DNA from: Chitinophagaceae bacterium C216
Lineage (GTDB): Bacteria; Bacteroidota; Bacteroidia; Chitinophagales; Chitinophagaceae
DNA: 64,000 nucleotides
Assembly (NCBI GenBank): GCA_028485475.2
Contig: CP144143.1
Coordinates: 992,001 to 1,056,000, forward strand
Direction: 5' to 3'
Notes under the pieces: generated by a model
What the model saw: the letters and a program-made list of their open reading frames with translations, nothing else
What the model was told of the DNA's origin: nothing
Database searches by the model: none
Position numbers and translations under genes: made by a program
Shown here: positions 26,677 to 36,691 of the stretch, one piece after another
Layout: each line of letters starts with the position of its first letter
How positions within the stretch are numbered: the first letter of the stretch is position 1

Positions 26677-27144
26677 ATGAATATCAAACAACACATTGCA
26701 CAGCATTTAATTGATGTGCATCGTGGTGGTAATTGGACAGAAGTAAGTATTGCCGAGGTTTTAAAAGACGTCAGCTGGGTAGAAGCCTGCAGCATTACCC
26801 CCTTCTCTCCCAATAGTATTGCCATGCTGCTACATCATATTACGTACTGGAACCGTATTCTAACTATGCGTGGCCGTAACTCTAATCCTCCCATTGCTAA
26901 GGACAACGGAATGAAAGTTGCCATCAATAGTGAAGCCGAGTGGGAAGCACTGAAGCGCGATAATCTTTATTCGGCCGAAGAACTAGCCACGGTAATCGAA
27001 GGATATGATGATAGCGGATTGTTTGCTCCTATATTGCCTGGGAAGTCAAGTGCTTACAAAACTTTTCAAGGCCAGGTAGAACATGTGCACTATCATCTAG
27101 GTCAGATGGTGATGCTGAAAAAATATATCCGCAATCGTAAATAA
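26677..27144 (+). CDS. DinB-superfamily (DfsB-like) four-helix putative metalloenzyme
   Basis: The 155-residue protein has the DinB/YfiT-like four-helix pattern: an N-terminal helix, the metal-ligand region MLLHHITYWNRIL, and a C-terminal QGQVEHVHYHLGQMVMLKKY helix with further His residues. Proteins of this superfamily bind a divalent metal and often transfer low-molecular thiols. A bacillithiol biosynthesis gene (bshA) lies elsewhere in the window, which would suit a bacillithiol-dependent member; that link is inference. No signal peptide. It is unrelated to DNA polymerase IV despite the shared name. Confidence 0.8.
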   Translation: MNIKQHIAQHLIDVHRGGNWTEVSIAEVLKDVSWVEACSITPFSPNSIAMLLHHITYWNRILTMRGRNSNPPIAKDNGMKVAINSEAEWEALKRDNLYSAEELATVIEGYDDSGLFAPILPGKSSAYKTFQGQVEHVHYHLGQMVMLKKYIRNRK

Positions 27145-27204
27145 TTGCTATAGGAGAGATAATAAGGCCTGCAATAGGTATAGCGCTACACCGATTTTTA
27201 CACC

Positions 27205-27212
27205 TAATTTTG
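27205..27212 (+). promoter_or_regulatory. -7 element before dinB (TAATTTTG)
   Basis: TAATTTTG matches TAnnTTTG exactly and ends 5 bases before the TTG start of dinB, so the transcript would be leaderless or nearly so. No obvious -33 element. Confidence 0.45.
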
Positions 27213-27217
27213 CCACC

Positions 27218-28375
27218 TTGAGTGCACCGAAACCCTATATTGCCCATTTTGATCTGGATTCTTTTTTCGTTTCGGTGGAGTTATTGCTCCAACCCGCACT
27301 GAAAGGGAAGCCGGTAATTGTTGGCGGTTCTGTCAACCGTGGCGTAGTTTCTACTTGTAGTTATGAGGCGAGAAAATATGGGGTACATTCGGCAATGCCC
27401 ATGGCGCGTGCCCTCAAGCTGTGTCCACAGGCTATAGTGTTGAAAGGCAATCCTCAGTACTATCAGCATTATTCCAATATTGTTACGGAAATTATTGCGT
27501 CGCGAGTTCCTTTGTTTCAGAAGGCCTCTATAGATGAGTTTTACTGCGATCTAACGGGAATGGATCGCTTTTTCAACGTCAGCGAATACACCCGTAAATT
27601 GAGAGAAGAAATTATTGAAAAAACAGGCCTGCCTATTTCTTGCGGCCTTGCTTCTTCTAAATTTATCAGTAAAATTGCCACTAACGAGGCCAAACCCAAT
27701 GGCTTTCTCGAAGTACCCCATGGTAAGGAAAAAGAATTTTTATGGCCATTGGGGATAGAAAAAATCAACGGTGTAGGCAAACAAACCGAACCGCGTCTGC
27801 GCGCAATGGGCTTACATACTATAAAGGACATTGCACACACACCTATTGAAGTATTGGAGCAGCAATTAGGTAAATGGGGCCGTAGCCTATGGTATAAAGC
27901 CAATGGCATCGACAACAGCCCATTGGAAACCGAATGGGAGCAGAAAAGCATCAGCCATGAAACCACTTTTCATGAAAATCAAACCAATATTGACTTTTTG
28001 CATACTCAATTGGTGCGACTTACGGAGAAATGTGCCTACGACCTCAGACAGGAAGAAAAACTTACCGGATGTATTGCCGTGAAAATCCGGTATAGCGATT
28101 TTGAAACCATTACTAGGCAGGAAACGATTCCTTACACTTCTCTAGACGATGAATTGATTGAAAAGGCAAAGGAAATTTTTAACAAGTTTTATCAAAAAGG
28201 GCGCCCCCTGCGATTGGTAGGAGTGCGGTTGAGTCAGCTGGCGAGTAATGGCATGCAGATGAATTTGTTTAACAATCAGGATAGTAAGCTCAATTTGTAC
28301 AAAGCGGTAGATGATATTAAAAATAAGTTTGGTAATGCCAGTATTACAAAAGCTGTGGTAGCCAGAAAGCCATAG
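27218..28375 (+). CDS. dinB: DNA polymerase IV (Y-family, translesion)
   Basis: The 385-residue protein has Y-family catalytic residues D12 (IAHFDLDSFF) and D106-E107 (KASIDEFYCDLTG), the finger region CSYEARKYGVHSAMPMARA, and the helix-hairpin-helix NGVGKQTEPRLRAMGL. A C-terminal QMNLF motif fits the beta-clamp-binding consensus. There is no ATG near the conserved start; a TTG at 27218 gives the expected N-terminus (SAPKPYIAHFD), and a -7 element sits just before it. It copies past damaged template bases. It is separate from the DinB-superfamily gene upstream. Confidence 0.95.
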   Translation: MSAPKPYIAHFDLDSFFVSVELLLQPALKGKPVIVGGSVNRGVVSTCSYEARKYGVHSAMPMARALKLCPQAIVLKGNPQYYQHYSNIVTEIIASRVPLFQKASIDEFYCDLTGMDRFFNVSEYTRKLREEIIEKTGLPISCGLASSKFISKIATNEAKPNGFLEVPHGKEKEFLWPLGIEKINGVGKQTEPRLRAMGLHTIKDIAHTPIEVLEQQLGKWGRSLWYKANGIDNSPLETEWEQKSISHETTFHENQTNIDFLHTQLVRLTEKCAYDLRQEEKLTGCIAVKIRYSDFETITRQETIPYTSLDDELIEKAKEIFNKFYQKGRPLRLVGVRLSQLASNGMQMNLFNNQDSKLNLYKAVDDIKNKFGNASITKAVVARKP

Positions 28376-28423
28376 AGTGTTTTAGGTATCAGCGGTAAAT
28401 AATTATTGTACTCACATAAAACA

Positions 28424-28431
28424 TAACTTCG
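28424..28431 (+). promoter_or_regulatory. -7 element before kbl (TAACTTCG)
   Basis: TAACTTCG resembles TAnnTTTG and lies 27 bases before the kbl ATG. A TTG at 28406-28408 is only 15 bp away, shorter than the usual spacing. Confidence 0.4.
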
Positions 28432-28458
28432 CAAAAGTCATTATTTATTCCATACTAT

Positions 28459-29646
28459 ATGAACGAAAAATTTGTACAACGCATCGCTAATGAGCTGGAA
28501 GAAATTAAAGCTTCCGGCTTATACAAGACGGAACGTATCATTACCGGTCCGCAGGGAGCAGAGATTGAAGTAAACGGAAGAAAAGTACTCAATTTCTGCG
28601 CGAATAACTACTTGGGCTTATCTTCTCATCCCGATGTTATAAAAGCAGCACATGCCACAATCGATTCACGAGGATATGGCATGAGTAGTGTTCGCTTTAT
28701 CTGCGGTACACAGGATATTCATAAAGAGCTGGAGCGAAAATTGTCCGAGTTCTTGGGAACAGAAGATACCATTCTTTATGCAGCTGCTTTTGATGCCAAT
28801 GGCGGCGTGTTTGAGCCATTGTTCAATGATCAGGATGCCATCATTTCCGATGCATTAAACCATGCGAGTATTATCGATGGGGTAAGACTGTGTAAAGCAC
28901 AACGCTTCCGTTATGAGCACAACAATATGGCCGACCTCGAGGCCAAATTGCAAGAAGCTGCAGGTTGTCGTAGTCGCATTATTGTTACGGATGGTTCTTT
29001 CAGTATGGATGGAACCATTGCTCAGTTGGATAAAATCGTTGAGCTGGCTGAGAAATACGATGCAGTGATTATGGTGGATGAAAGTCACTCTTCCGGATTT
29101 CTAGGCAAAACTGGTCGTGGTACGCATGAGTATCGTGGTGTGATGGGGAAAATAGATATTATTACAGGCACACTTGGTAAAGCACTGGGAGGGGCATCCG
29201 GAGGATTTACTTCGGGGCGTAAGGAAATTATCGATATGCTTCGGCAGAAATCACGTCCATATTTGTTTAGTAACACTCTGGCCCCGGCAATTGTGGGTGC
29301 ATCGATTGCTGTGCTGGACATGCTTTCGGCTTCTACACATTTGCGTGATAAGTTAGAGTATAATACCAAGTATTTCCGTGAAAAAATGACCCAGGCCGGT
29401 TTCGACATTAAGCCCGGCGACCACCCTATTGTGCCCATTATGCTTTATGATGCAGTGCTGGCAGCTAAGTTTGCCGACCAATTGCTTAATGAAGGAGTAT
29501 ATGTGATCGGCTTCTTTTATCCCGTAGTGCCTAAAGGGCAGGCGCGCATTCGCGTGCAACTGAGTGCCGCGCATGAACAGGAGCATCTGGACAAGGCTAT
29601 TGCGGCTTTTACAAAAGTGGGTAAAGAGTTAGGCGTGTTAAAATAA
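28459..29646 (+). CDS. kbl: Glycine C-acetyltransferase (2-amino-3-ketobutyrate CoA ligase)
   Basis: This 395-residue PLP enzyme of the alpha-oxoamine synthase family matches Kbl ([49 protein letters not shown]). The PLP lysine is in [13 protein letters not shown], and [11 protein letters not shown] supplies the cofactor-binding Asp/His. It interconverts 2-amino-3-ketobutyrate plus CoA with glycine plus acetyl-CoA in threonine degradation. The usual partner tdh is not adjacent. A serine palmitoyltransferase is the main alternative within the family but its N-terminal signature is not seen. Confidence 0.92.
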   Translation: MNEKFVQRIANELEEIKASGLYKTERIITGPQGAEIEVNGRKVLNFCANNYLGLSSHPDVIKAAHATIDSRGYGMSSVRFICGTQDIHKELERKLSEFLGTEDTILYAAAFDANGGVFEPLFNDQDAIISDALNHASIIDGVRLCKAQRFRYEHNNMADLEAKLQEAAGCRSRIIVTDGSFSMDGTIAQLDKIVELAEKYDAVIMVDESHSSGFLGKTGRGTHEYRGVMGKIDIITGTLGKALGGASGGFTSGRKEIIDMLRQKSRPYLFSNTLAPAIVGASIAVLDMLSASTHLRDKLEYNTKYFREKMTQAGFDIKPGDHPIVPIMLYDAVLAAKFADQLLNEGVYVIGFFYPVVPKGQARIRVQLSAAHEQEHLDKAIAAFTKVGKELGVLK

Positions 29647-29692
29647 ATTTCGATTAATCATAAATTTTGTCCCTCTAACAACAGTTAAAGCT

Positions 29693-30610
29693 ATGCGTGC
29701 TTTATCAAAATACACGCTCATGGCGATTTGCATCATAGCTTATGCATGCTGTGCAGGACAAAGTGCGCCTCCTATGGCTCAATATCCTTCTCCCATGAAG
29801 GAAGAGGTGCGTAAACACGACCGCATTACTTTCGATATAACAACAGGAACCGTAATTACGCTAGACAGCATTTTATCCAAGCCGGTTACGGTATATGTGC
29901 CGAAGAAGTTGCAGCAAACTTCTTCGGCAGACCTGTTAATTCACTTTCATGGCTTGCCTTATGTTGTAGCCTACGCAGCAGAGCAATACAAAGGCAACGT
30001 AGTTGCAGCCGTAATCAATTTGGGCTCAGGATCGGGTGTGTATGCTAATGAGTTCAAAAATGCAGCCTTGCTTGAACAACTGGAGAGAGCTATCGTAACG
30101 GCCCTCTCGAAACATTATGGCCATCTATTTCAAAGACAAAGGCTGTTATTGAGCGGCTTTAGTGCGGGTTACGGAGCCATTAGAAGTATTTTACAGGAAG
30201 AGCGGCTTTTTAATAAAGTTCATGCCGTACTGTTGCTGGATGGCTTGCACGCTAGTTATATTCCCGAACGTAAAGTGCTTGCTGAAGGTGGCTCGATCGA
30301 CTCCATAAGTTTGCGTCCCTTTGTGCAATTTGCCGCCGAAGCAGCAAATCTTCATTCCGGGAAGAAATTTTTATTTACCCATTCCGAAATCTTTCCCGGT
30401 ACTTTTGTAAGTACCACCGAAGCTGCTAATTATTTATTACGTCAGTTGCATATTGAAATTAGACCTGTATTGAAATGGGGCCCCGGCGGCATGCAACAGA
30501 TAAGTGAAGCCTCTAAAGGTAATTGTACGGTGATGGGCTTTGCTGGCAATTCAGCTCCGGATCATGTGGATCATTTTCATAATTTATATTACTTTTTGAA
30601 CCGGTTATAA
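29693..30610 (+). CDS. Secreted alpha/beta-hydrolase-like protein, unknown substrate
   Basis: The 305-residue protein has a signal peptide (hydrophobic to about residue 22, IIAYACCAGQS; a lipobox reading is possible). Core alpha/beta-hydrolase features are LLIHFHGLPYVVAY (oxyanion side), the nucleophile elbow LSGFSAGYGA (GFSAG) and a late His in PDHVDHFHNLYYF. No lid or binding domain is recognised. It starts 46 bp after kbl and ends 18 bp before the ATG of an S10 carboxypeptidase, so the two secreted hydrolases may be co-expressed. Substrate not deducible. Confidence 0.7.
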   Translation: MRALSKYTLMAICIIAYACCAGQSAPPMAQYPSPMKEEVRKHDRITFDITTGTVITLDSILSKPVTVYVPKKLQQTSSADLLIHFHGLPYVVAYAAEQYKGNVVAAVINLGSGSGVYANEFKNAALLEQLERAIVTALSKHYGHLFQRQRLLLSGFSAGYGAIRSILQEERLFNKVHAVLLLDGLHASYIPERKVLAEGGSIDSISLRPFVQFAAEAANLHSGKKFLFTHSEIFPGTFVSTTEAANYLLRQLHIEIRPVLKWGPGGMQQISEASKGNCTVMGFAGNSAPDHVDHFHNLYYFLNRL

Positions 30611-30628
30611 TCAGTGCATAGTATTATT

Positions 30629-32164
30629 ATGATGAAAAGCATTTTTTTAAGTATGGTCGCAACAGCCTTATTTGTCTGTGCAGGTTGGGCACAATTCCCC
30701 AATGGCAATCAGATATCTTCTGATAATGATAAAAAAGGAGCATCCAGCGATTTGAGGTTTGATCCCGATGCTACTGTAGTCACACATCATACAGCAACAA
30801 TTAATGGCAAAGTGATCCCCTATAAAGCTGTGGCAGGAACAATGCCTGTTTGGGATGAAGATGGTAAAACCATTGCCGGTTTGTTCTTTGTTTATTACGA
30901 ACGTACCGATATCAAAGATAAAAGCACCCGCCCCATAACTATTTCTTTTAACGGTGGCCCGGGTTCCGCATCTGTATGGATGCACATTGGTTACACCGGT
31001 CCTGTATTGCTGAATATAGATGATGAAGGGTATCCTGTACAGCCATACGGTTTTAAGGAAAACCCATATTCCATACTAGATGTTACGGATATTGTGTATG
31101 TAGATCCTGTTAATACCGGTTATTCTAGGATCACCCGCAAAGATGTACCCAAAGAAAAATTTTTTGGCATTAATGCCGATATCAAATATCTGGCAGGATG
31201 GATTAATACATTTGTGACGCGGTACAACCGCTGGGCCTCCCCCAAATTTTTGATTGGGGAAAGTTATGGAACTACCCGTGTTTCGGGATTGGCCTTAGAG
31301 TTACAGGACAACTATTGGATGTATCTGAACGGGGTAATTCAGGTTTCTCCTACCGATCTCGGAATAGAGCGAGGTTCCGTTACTGCCAGTGCATTACGCT
31401 TGCCCTATTATGCAGCCACGGCTTGGTACCATAAAAAGCTGCCTGCAGATTTGTTGCAAAAAGATCTGATAGAGGTATTACCCGAGGTAGAAAATTTCAC
31501 ACTGAACGAATTACTGCCTGCTATGCATAGAGGCGGATTTTTGGAGTCGGGAGTGAAGCAAAGTCTTGCAGCTAAGATGGCGCGATATTCGGGACTTTCG
31601 GAGAAAACCATTCTGCAAAATAATCTTTCCATCAGCACGAATTTATTCTGGAAAGAACTACTGAGAGACGAAGGTTTTACGGTTGGGCGTCTCGACTCTC
31701 GCTATAAAGGCATCGATAAGCGCGTAGCAGGCGAAAGTCCCGACTTTAATGCGGAGCTCACAGCATGGCTGCATGCTTTTACCCCTCCCATTAATATGTA
31801 TTTGAGGAACCAGCTTAATTACAAGACGGACCTTACTTATAATATGTTTGGAAACGTGTGGCCTTGGGATAATAAAAACAATCAGACCGGAGAAAATCTG
31901 CGAAAGGCCATGGCAATAAATCCTTATTTACATTTACTGGTTCAATCAGGCTATTATGATGGTGCCTGTGATTATTTCAATGCAAAATACAATATGTGGC
32001 AAATGGATCCTTCCGGAAAATTAAAAGACAGGATGTTTTGGGAAGGATATCGTAGCGGACATATGATGTATCTTCGGAAAGAAGATTTAAGAACTAGCAA
32101 CGAAAGTTTGCGTAGTTTTATCAGCAAGGCTGTTAGGGCCGCCTCTCAACCAGCAAAATATTGA
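30629..32164 (+). CDS. Secreted serine carboxypeptidase-like protein, peptidase family S10
   Basis: I start at the ATG-ATG pair at 30629 (511 residues); the upstream GTG adds five residues. A signal peptide ends near AGWAQ. Family S10 marks are SFNGGPGSASVWMHIGYTGP (oxyanion region), the nucleophile S212 in IGESYGTTRVSG, an Asp in the YYDGACDYFN region and the His in YRSGHMMYLRKED. S10 enzymes cleave C-terminal residues from peptides at acidic pH; bacterial members are periplasmic or secreted. The neighbour upstream is another secreted hydrolase. Confidence 0.92.
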   Translation: MMKSIFLSMVATALFVCAGWAQFPNGNQISSDNDKKGASSDLRFDPDATVVTHHTATINGKVIPYKAVAGTMPVWDEDGKTIAGLFFVYYERTDIKDKSTRPITISFNGGPGSASVWMHIGYTGPVLLNIDDEGYPVQPYGFKENPYSILDVTDIVYVDPVNTGYSRITRKDVPKEKFFGINADIKYLAGWINTFVTRYNRWASPKFLIGESYGTTRVSGLALELQDNYWMYLNGVIQVSPTDLGIERGSVTASALRLPYYAATAWYHKKLPADLLQKDLIEVLPEVENFTLNELLPAMHRGGFLESGVKQSLAAKMARYSGLSEKTILQNNLSISTNLFWKELLRDEGFTVGRLDSRYKGIDKRVAGESPDFNAELTAWLHAFTPPINMYLRNQLNYKTDLTYNMFGNVWPWDNKNNQTGENLRKAMAINPYLHLLVQSGYYDGACDYFNAKYNMWQMDPSGKLKDRMFWEGYRSGHMMYLRKEDLRTSNESLRSFISKAVRAASQPAKY

Positions 32165-32178
32165 TATTTATTTTAAAC

Positions 32179-32208
32179 TTTGTCTATATTAATTATTAAT
32201 TACTTTTG
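32179..32208 (+). promoter_or_regulatory. Promoter of uppS
   Basis: TTTG (32179-32182) and TACTTTTG (32201-32208) are 18 bp apart, close to the Bacteroidota consensus. The uppS ATG is 12 bases after the -7 element, so the leader would be only a few bases. Confidence 0.7.
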
Positions 32209-32220
32209 TCGCCGTTTTGT

Positions 32221-32970
32221 ATGGACGCACTACTAAGTAAGATAGATCGCTCAAAGCTACCCCGGCATATTGCCATTATTATGGATGGTAATGGCCGTTG
32301 GGCAGAAGAGCAGGGGGAAGATCGCCTGTACGGCCACTATCATGGCGTGGAAAGCGTTAGGGATATAGTGGAGGGCTGTGCAGAGATCGGTATTCAATAT
32401 CTTACATTGTATGCGTTTAGTACGGAAAACTGGGAGCGTCCTGAATATGAAGTGTCTGGTTTGATGGAGCTACTGGTGGCCACTATCAGGAAGGAAATCG
32501 TTACACTTCATAAAAATAATATAAAACTGCATGTGATAGGCGATTTAACCATGCTACCGCCCCATGCGCAGAAAGAGTTACAAGAGGCTTTAAATCTGAC
32601 AGCCAGCAATACGGGGTTGAACCTGATTATGGCGCTAAGTTATAGTGGTAGATGGGAAATTTTAAATGCTGTAAAGCAAATAGCCTGCGATGTAGAAAAT
32701 AATAAGCTGCAAGCAGCGAATATAAATCAGGAAGTGTTTCAGAAGTACTTGTGCACCAGTGAGTTTCCCGATCCTGAGCTGATGATTCGCACCAGTGGAG
32801 AATACCGGATTAGTAACTTTTTATTGTATCAGCTGGCCTATTCCGAATTGTATTTTACGAATGTGCGTTGGCCCGAGTTTCGGAAGAAAAATCTTTATGA
32901 GGCCCTGCTGAACTATCAGATAAGGGAACGCAGATTTGGAAAAACTTCAAAACAAATTCAGGAACAATAA
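32221..32970 (+). CDS. uppS: Isoprenyl (undecaprenyl diphosphate) transferase
   Basis: The start is the ATG at 32221 (249 residues); an in-frame TTG at 32206 lies within the promoter. UppS makes the C55 lipid carrier for peptidoglycan and surface glycans by cis-condensing isopentenyl diphosphate. Motifs are IAIIMDGNGRWAEEQGEDRL (catalytic D22), LTLYAFSTENWERP, and the C-terminal PDPELMIRTSGEYRISNFLL and YSELYFTNVRWPEF. It heads the envelope block with bamA, the OmpH genes and murI. Confidence 0.97.
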   Translation: MDALLSKIDRSKLPRHIAIIMDGNGRWAEEQGEDRLYGHYHGVESVRDIVEGCAEIGIQYLTLYAFSTENWERPEYEVSGLMELLVATIRKEIVTLHKNNIKLHVIGDLTMLPPHAQKELQEALNLTASNTGLNLIMALSYSGRWEILNAVKQIACDVENNKLQAANINQEVFQKYLCTSEFPDPELMIRTSGEYRISNFLLYQLAYSELYFTNVRWPEFRKKNLYEALLNYQIRERRFGKTSKQIQEQ

Positions 32971-33161
32971 ACTGTGTGGGCAATAGAAAAGATCCCATTC
33001 CGTGTTGTGGAGGTATGGCGAAGGTATTATTTTAACAAGGTTTTCCAATTTTTCCCTTTAATTTGCCGCCGCAAGAGGAAAAATGTGGGATGGTATTGTG
33101 AGTTTTATTAACTTCCTGCTTTTGCAAAAACTTAAATTGATTACCGATATTTAAACCCCAT

Positions 33162-35900
33162 ATGCGTTTTTTTTTATTCAGGTTTTGTGTTTCGATTATT
33201 TTAATAACCACGGTAAACTTTGTTTTTGCTCAAAACGATACGGTACCCGTATCCCCTGTTGATCCTCAGCTGGAACAATGGCTCTCTTCGCATACGCCCA
33301 AGGAATATACCATACGGAACGTTACTGTTACCGGTGCTACTTATCTTGACTCCTCTATTTTATTATCTGTAGCCGGTTTACATAAGGGACAAACTTTTAC
33401 TTATCCAGGCACCGATCTTTTCGCCAGAGCTATTCAGAATTTGTGGAGGCAAAAACTGGTGTCCGATATACAGATTTATCTTACCCGTGTCATCGGCGAT
33501 CAGGTGGACCTGGAAGTGGCCGTACGGGAAATGCCACGTTTGGGCGATTTTAAATTTGAAGGAGCCAAGAAAAGTGAGCAGGAAGAGCTGATTAAAAAAA
33601 CAGGGATTGCTAAACAAACTACCATCCTCTCTGAAAATACCCGCCGTAATATTATCGATGTTACAAAAGGTTTCTATGAAGAAAAAGGGTTTTATGGTGT
33701 AAAAGTAGATCTGATTGAAAGACCCGACCCGGTATTCAGAAATTCCAATGCACTTACCATAAAAATTGACAGAGGCAAAAGAGTTAAGATTGATGAGATC
33801 AACTTTTTCGGAAACGAAAATGTGCGCAGCATTAAGCTGAAAAAGCAAATGAAGGGAACTAAAGAAATGACGAAAATGACGCTGTTCCCTTCGCAATATG
33901 TAAGCAGCTATGGTCCTAAAAAACACTACGGACTTCATGAATATTCTAAAGAGTGGGGATTCCTTTCAGGAAGTAAAACTTTGGAAGTATTGGATCCTTA
34001 TTTCCGGTTTAAATTCTTCTCTTCTTCCAAATTCAATCAGAAAAAATACGTAGAGGATAAGGAAAAAGTATTAAAATACTTCAACTCTAAAGGATACAGA
34101 GATGCTCAGATTCTTGCCGATACCCAAGTAATTCAGAACAACAAGATGTATGTGGATATTAAGGTGAAAGAAGGGCGCCAGTATTATTTCGGTGATGTTG
34201 TTTGGAAAGGTAACTCTGTGTATAGCGATACTCTGCTGAATCAGATCCTCAATATTCACAAAGGTGATATTTACGATGCTAGCGTACTTAATAAGGCGCT
34301 GGGGCTGGAGCCGAGCCAGGATGTTCAGGATATCGCCACGGCTTATCGCGATAGAGGATATTTGTTCGTGTCCATCATACCTGTTGAAACAAAAATCTAT
34401 AACGATACCATCGACCACGAAATTAGAATTGTGGAAGGGCCTCAAGCCCGCATCAAGAACATTAACATTCGTGGTAACGATCGTACTAAAGAGCATGTAA
34501 TTCGCAGAGAGATGCGTATTTATCCGGGCGATCTGTACAGCCAGACTGCACTAATGCGTACCATCAGAGAATTGAATGCACTGAATTATTTCGAACAAGA
34601 GTCCATCAACCCGCAGCCGGTGCCTAACCAAAGCGACGGAACAGTAGATATCAACTGGAATCTTAAAGAAAAATCTTCTGACCAGCTTGAGCTTTCTGCC
34701 GGATGGGGTGGAGGTATCGGCCTTACCGGAACTTTGGGGGTAACCTTCAATAACTTTTCTATCAGAAATATTTGGAAAAAAGAGGCATGGGATCCGCTAC
34801 CTGTAGGTGATGGACAAAAATTAAGTATTCGTGTGCAGTCTAACGGACGTGCCTATCGTTCGTACAACTTTGCCTTTACTGAACCCTGGTTAGGCGGTAA
34901 GAAGAGAAACTCACTGATACTGTCTTACAACAACAGTAAATTCTACAATATCGATTTCTCGAATTATTATACTACAGGTAGATACGAGTACGACAGAAAC
35001 AAATCGCTTACTGTAAATGGATTTTCCATTGGATTGGGTAAACAGCTGAGATGGCCCGATGACTATTTCTACATCACTTATACCGCAGCACTTACCCGAT
35101 ATAATGTAAAAAATATGGGGGATGTATATGGATTGCCGTTCAATACAGGTATTTCCAACAACCTGAGCTTTAAAATTGCGGTACAACGCAACTCAGTATC
35201 GGATCCTATCTTCCCTCGCAGTGGTAGCGATATTATGGCGAGTGTGCAAGCAACCCCGCCTTACTCTTTATGGAAGACGCCAACCAGTGAAGATCAATAT
35301 AAAAATGTGGAATACCATAAGTGGCGTTTCAGCTCCACCTGGTATGTACCATTGGGGCGTCCTAAAGGGGAAAATAAGGACAGACAGTTTGTGCTGAAGT
35401 TTGCTGCCAAGTACGGTTTCATGGGGCGCTACAACTCCAAGATGGGCTACTCTCCGTTCGAACGTTTCCAGTTGGGTGATGCCGGTTTGCAAAATACCTA
35501 CTCACTTACCGGATTTGATGTAGTAGCGCTAAGAGGTTATCCGATTTTTGCTACTTCTGATCCTACTATTAACCCCGATAATGCCAATACCGGTGATTTT
35601 AATAATCTATTCACGATATTTAACAAATATCAGGCAGAACTTCGTTATCCTTTAGTGATTAATCCCAGCAGTACGATTTTTGGACTTGCCTTTTTCGAAG
35701 CTGCTAACGGTTGGAGGGATTACAAGGATTATAACCCGTTCAAGTTGCGCAGGAGCGTAGGTTTGGGTATGCGTTTCTATCTGCCTATGTTTGGTCTGTT
35801 AGGATTTGACTACGGTGTCGGATTAGACAGACTGAGACCTGGCGGTGGCTTGAAAGACTCCGGTAAATTTACCTTCATGCTGGGCTTTGAGCCGGAATAA
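33162..35900 (+). CDS. bamA: Outer-membrane protein assembly factor BamA
   Basis: The 912-residue protein has a signal peptide (ending NFVFAQ), several POTRA domains (about 50-480; for example IRNVTVTGATYLDSSILLSV and ARIKNINIRGNDRTKEHVIR) and a C-terminal Omp85 beta-barrel (about 510-912). The barrel has the VALRGYP loop (equivalent of the VRGY/F lid motif) and the final LGFEPE strand. It inserts beta-barrel proteins such as the SusC here into the outer membrane. It is 190 bp from uppS; that gap holds no gene and only a weak TTTAATTTG promoter-like sequence. Two OmpH/Skp-like genes follow, the usual order in the phylum. Confidence 0.97.
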   Translation: MRFFLFRFCVSIILITTVNFVFAQNDTVPVSPVDPQLEQWLSSHTPKEYTIRNVTVTGATYLDSSILLSVAGLHKGQTFTYPGTDLFARAIQNLWRQKLVSDIQIYLTRVIGDQVDLEVAVREMPRLGDFKFEGAKKSEQEELIKKTGIAKQTTILSENTRRNIIDVTKGFYEEKGFYGVKVDLIERPDPVFRNSNALTIKIDRGKRVKIDEINFFGNENVRSIKLKKQMKGTKEMTKMTLFPSQYVSSYGPKKHYGLHEYSKEWGFLSGSKTLEVLDPYFRFKFFSSSKFNQKKYVEDKEKVLKYFNSKGYRDAQILADTQVIQNNKMYVDIKVKEGRQYYFGDVVWKGNSVYSDTLLNQILNIHKGDIYDASVLNKALGLEPSQDVQDIATAYRDRGYLFVSIIPVETKIYNDTIDHEIRIVEGPQARIKNINIRGNDRTKEHVIRREMRIYPGDLYSQTALMRTIRELNALNYFEQESINPQPVPNQSDGTVDINWNLKEKSSDQLELSAGWGGGIGLTGTLGVTFNNFSIRNIWKKEAWDPLPVGDGQKLSIRVQSNGRAYRSYNFAFTEPWLGGKKRNSLILSYNNSKFYNIDFSNYYTTGRYEYDRNKSLTVNGFSIGLGKQLRWPDDYFYITYTAALTRYNVKNMGDVYGLPFNTGISNNLSFKIAVQRNSVSDPIFPRSGSDIMASVQATPPYSLWKTPTSEDQYKNVEYHKWRFSSTWYVPLGRPKGENKDRQFVLKFAAKYGFMGRYNSKMGYSPFERFQLGDAGLQNTYSLTGFDVVALRGYPIFATSDPTINPDNANTGDFNNLFTIFNKYQAELRYPLVINPSSTIFGLAFFEAANGWRDYKDYNPFKLRRSVGLGMRFYLPMFGLLGFDYGVGLDRLRPGGGLKDSGKFTFMLGFEPE

Positions 35901-36052
35901 TCTTTATTTTACGGTTCTTTGTTAAAGAAAGACTTTCTAAGGATAAGCAACTTTGGTATGGCTTATGCCGTCAAATAAAGGACAATTTTATTGAACTAAA
36001 TCCTAAAAGTTCAGTCGTATCTGTCTGAGCGAATGTTTTAAAATATAAAACG

Positions 36053-36565
36053 ATGAAAAGAATTTTACTTGTATTAGTGGTATCGCTTTTGGCTGTACAA
36101 TACAGTTCGGCACAGAGATATGCTATTATTGATACGCGCTATATTTTTGAAAAGATGCCCGAGTACAAAGAAGTGCAGCAGAAGATAGAAGAACAGGCCG
36201 CAACTTGGCAAAAGGAAATTGATGCCAAACAAGCAGAACTGGACAGAATGTATAAGGCTTACGATGCAGAAGAAGACATGATGAGTACCGAGCTTAGGAA
36301 AAAGAGGGAAGAGGAATTATTTAACAAAGAAAAGGAGTTGCGAGATTTGCAGAAAAAACGCTTTGGTTTTGAGGGCGATTTATTCCAAAAACGCCTAGAA
36401 CTCATGGAGCCTTTGCAGAAAAAACTCAACGAAGCTGTAAAAAGACTTGCAGCAGCCAATGGTTACGATTTAATTTTGGATAAAAGTGAAGGCAAATCCA
36501 TTATATTTGCCGACCCAAAGTTGGATAAAAGCGACGAACTGCTTAAAGAACTACGGCGTAAATAA
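36053..36565 (+). CDS. OmpH/Skp-family periplasmic chaperone
   Basis: The 170-residue protein has a signal peptide (cleavage near YSSAQ), the family start RYAIIDTRYIFEKMPEYKEV, and a long coiled coil at about 40-120 (Glu/Lys-rich, RKKREEELFNKEKELRDLQK). It ends with the DLILDKSEGKSIIFADP block. Skp-type trimers shield unfolded outer-membrane proteins on their way to BamA. A second paralogue follows after 126 bp, and bamA lies upstream, so the genes serve one pathway. Confidence 0.93.
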   Translation: MKRILLVLVVSLLAVQYSSAQRYAIIDTRYIFEKMPEYKEVQQKIEEQAATWQKEIDAKQAELDRMYKAYDAEEDMMSTELRKKREEELFNKEKELRDLQKKRFGFEGDLFQKRLELMEPLQKKLNEAVKRLAAANGYDLILDKSEGKSIIFADPKLDKSDELLKELRRK

Positions 36566-36691
36566 TTTTAAAATTAAAATTTTAAAAAAACTATTATTAA
36601 CACAAAAGTGATAGAACTGCAATGTACAGCTAACTTACGCGTTGTATAGATGTGTTCTGTCCAGAGTTTAGAAAATTAAAAAGTATACTAA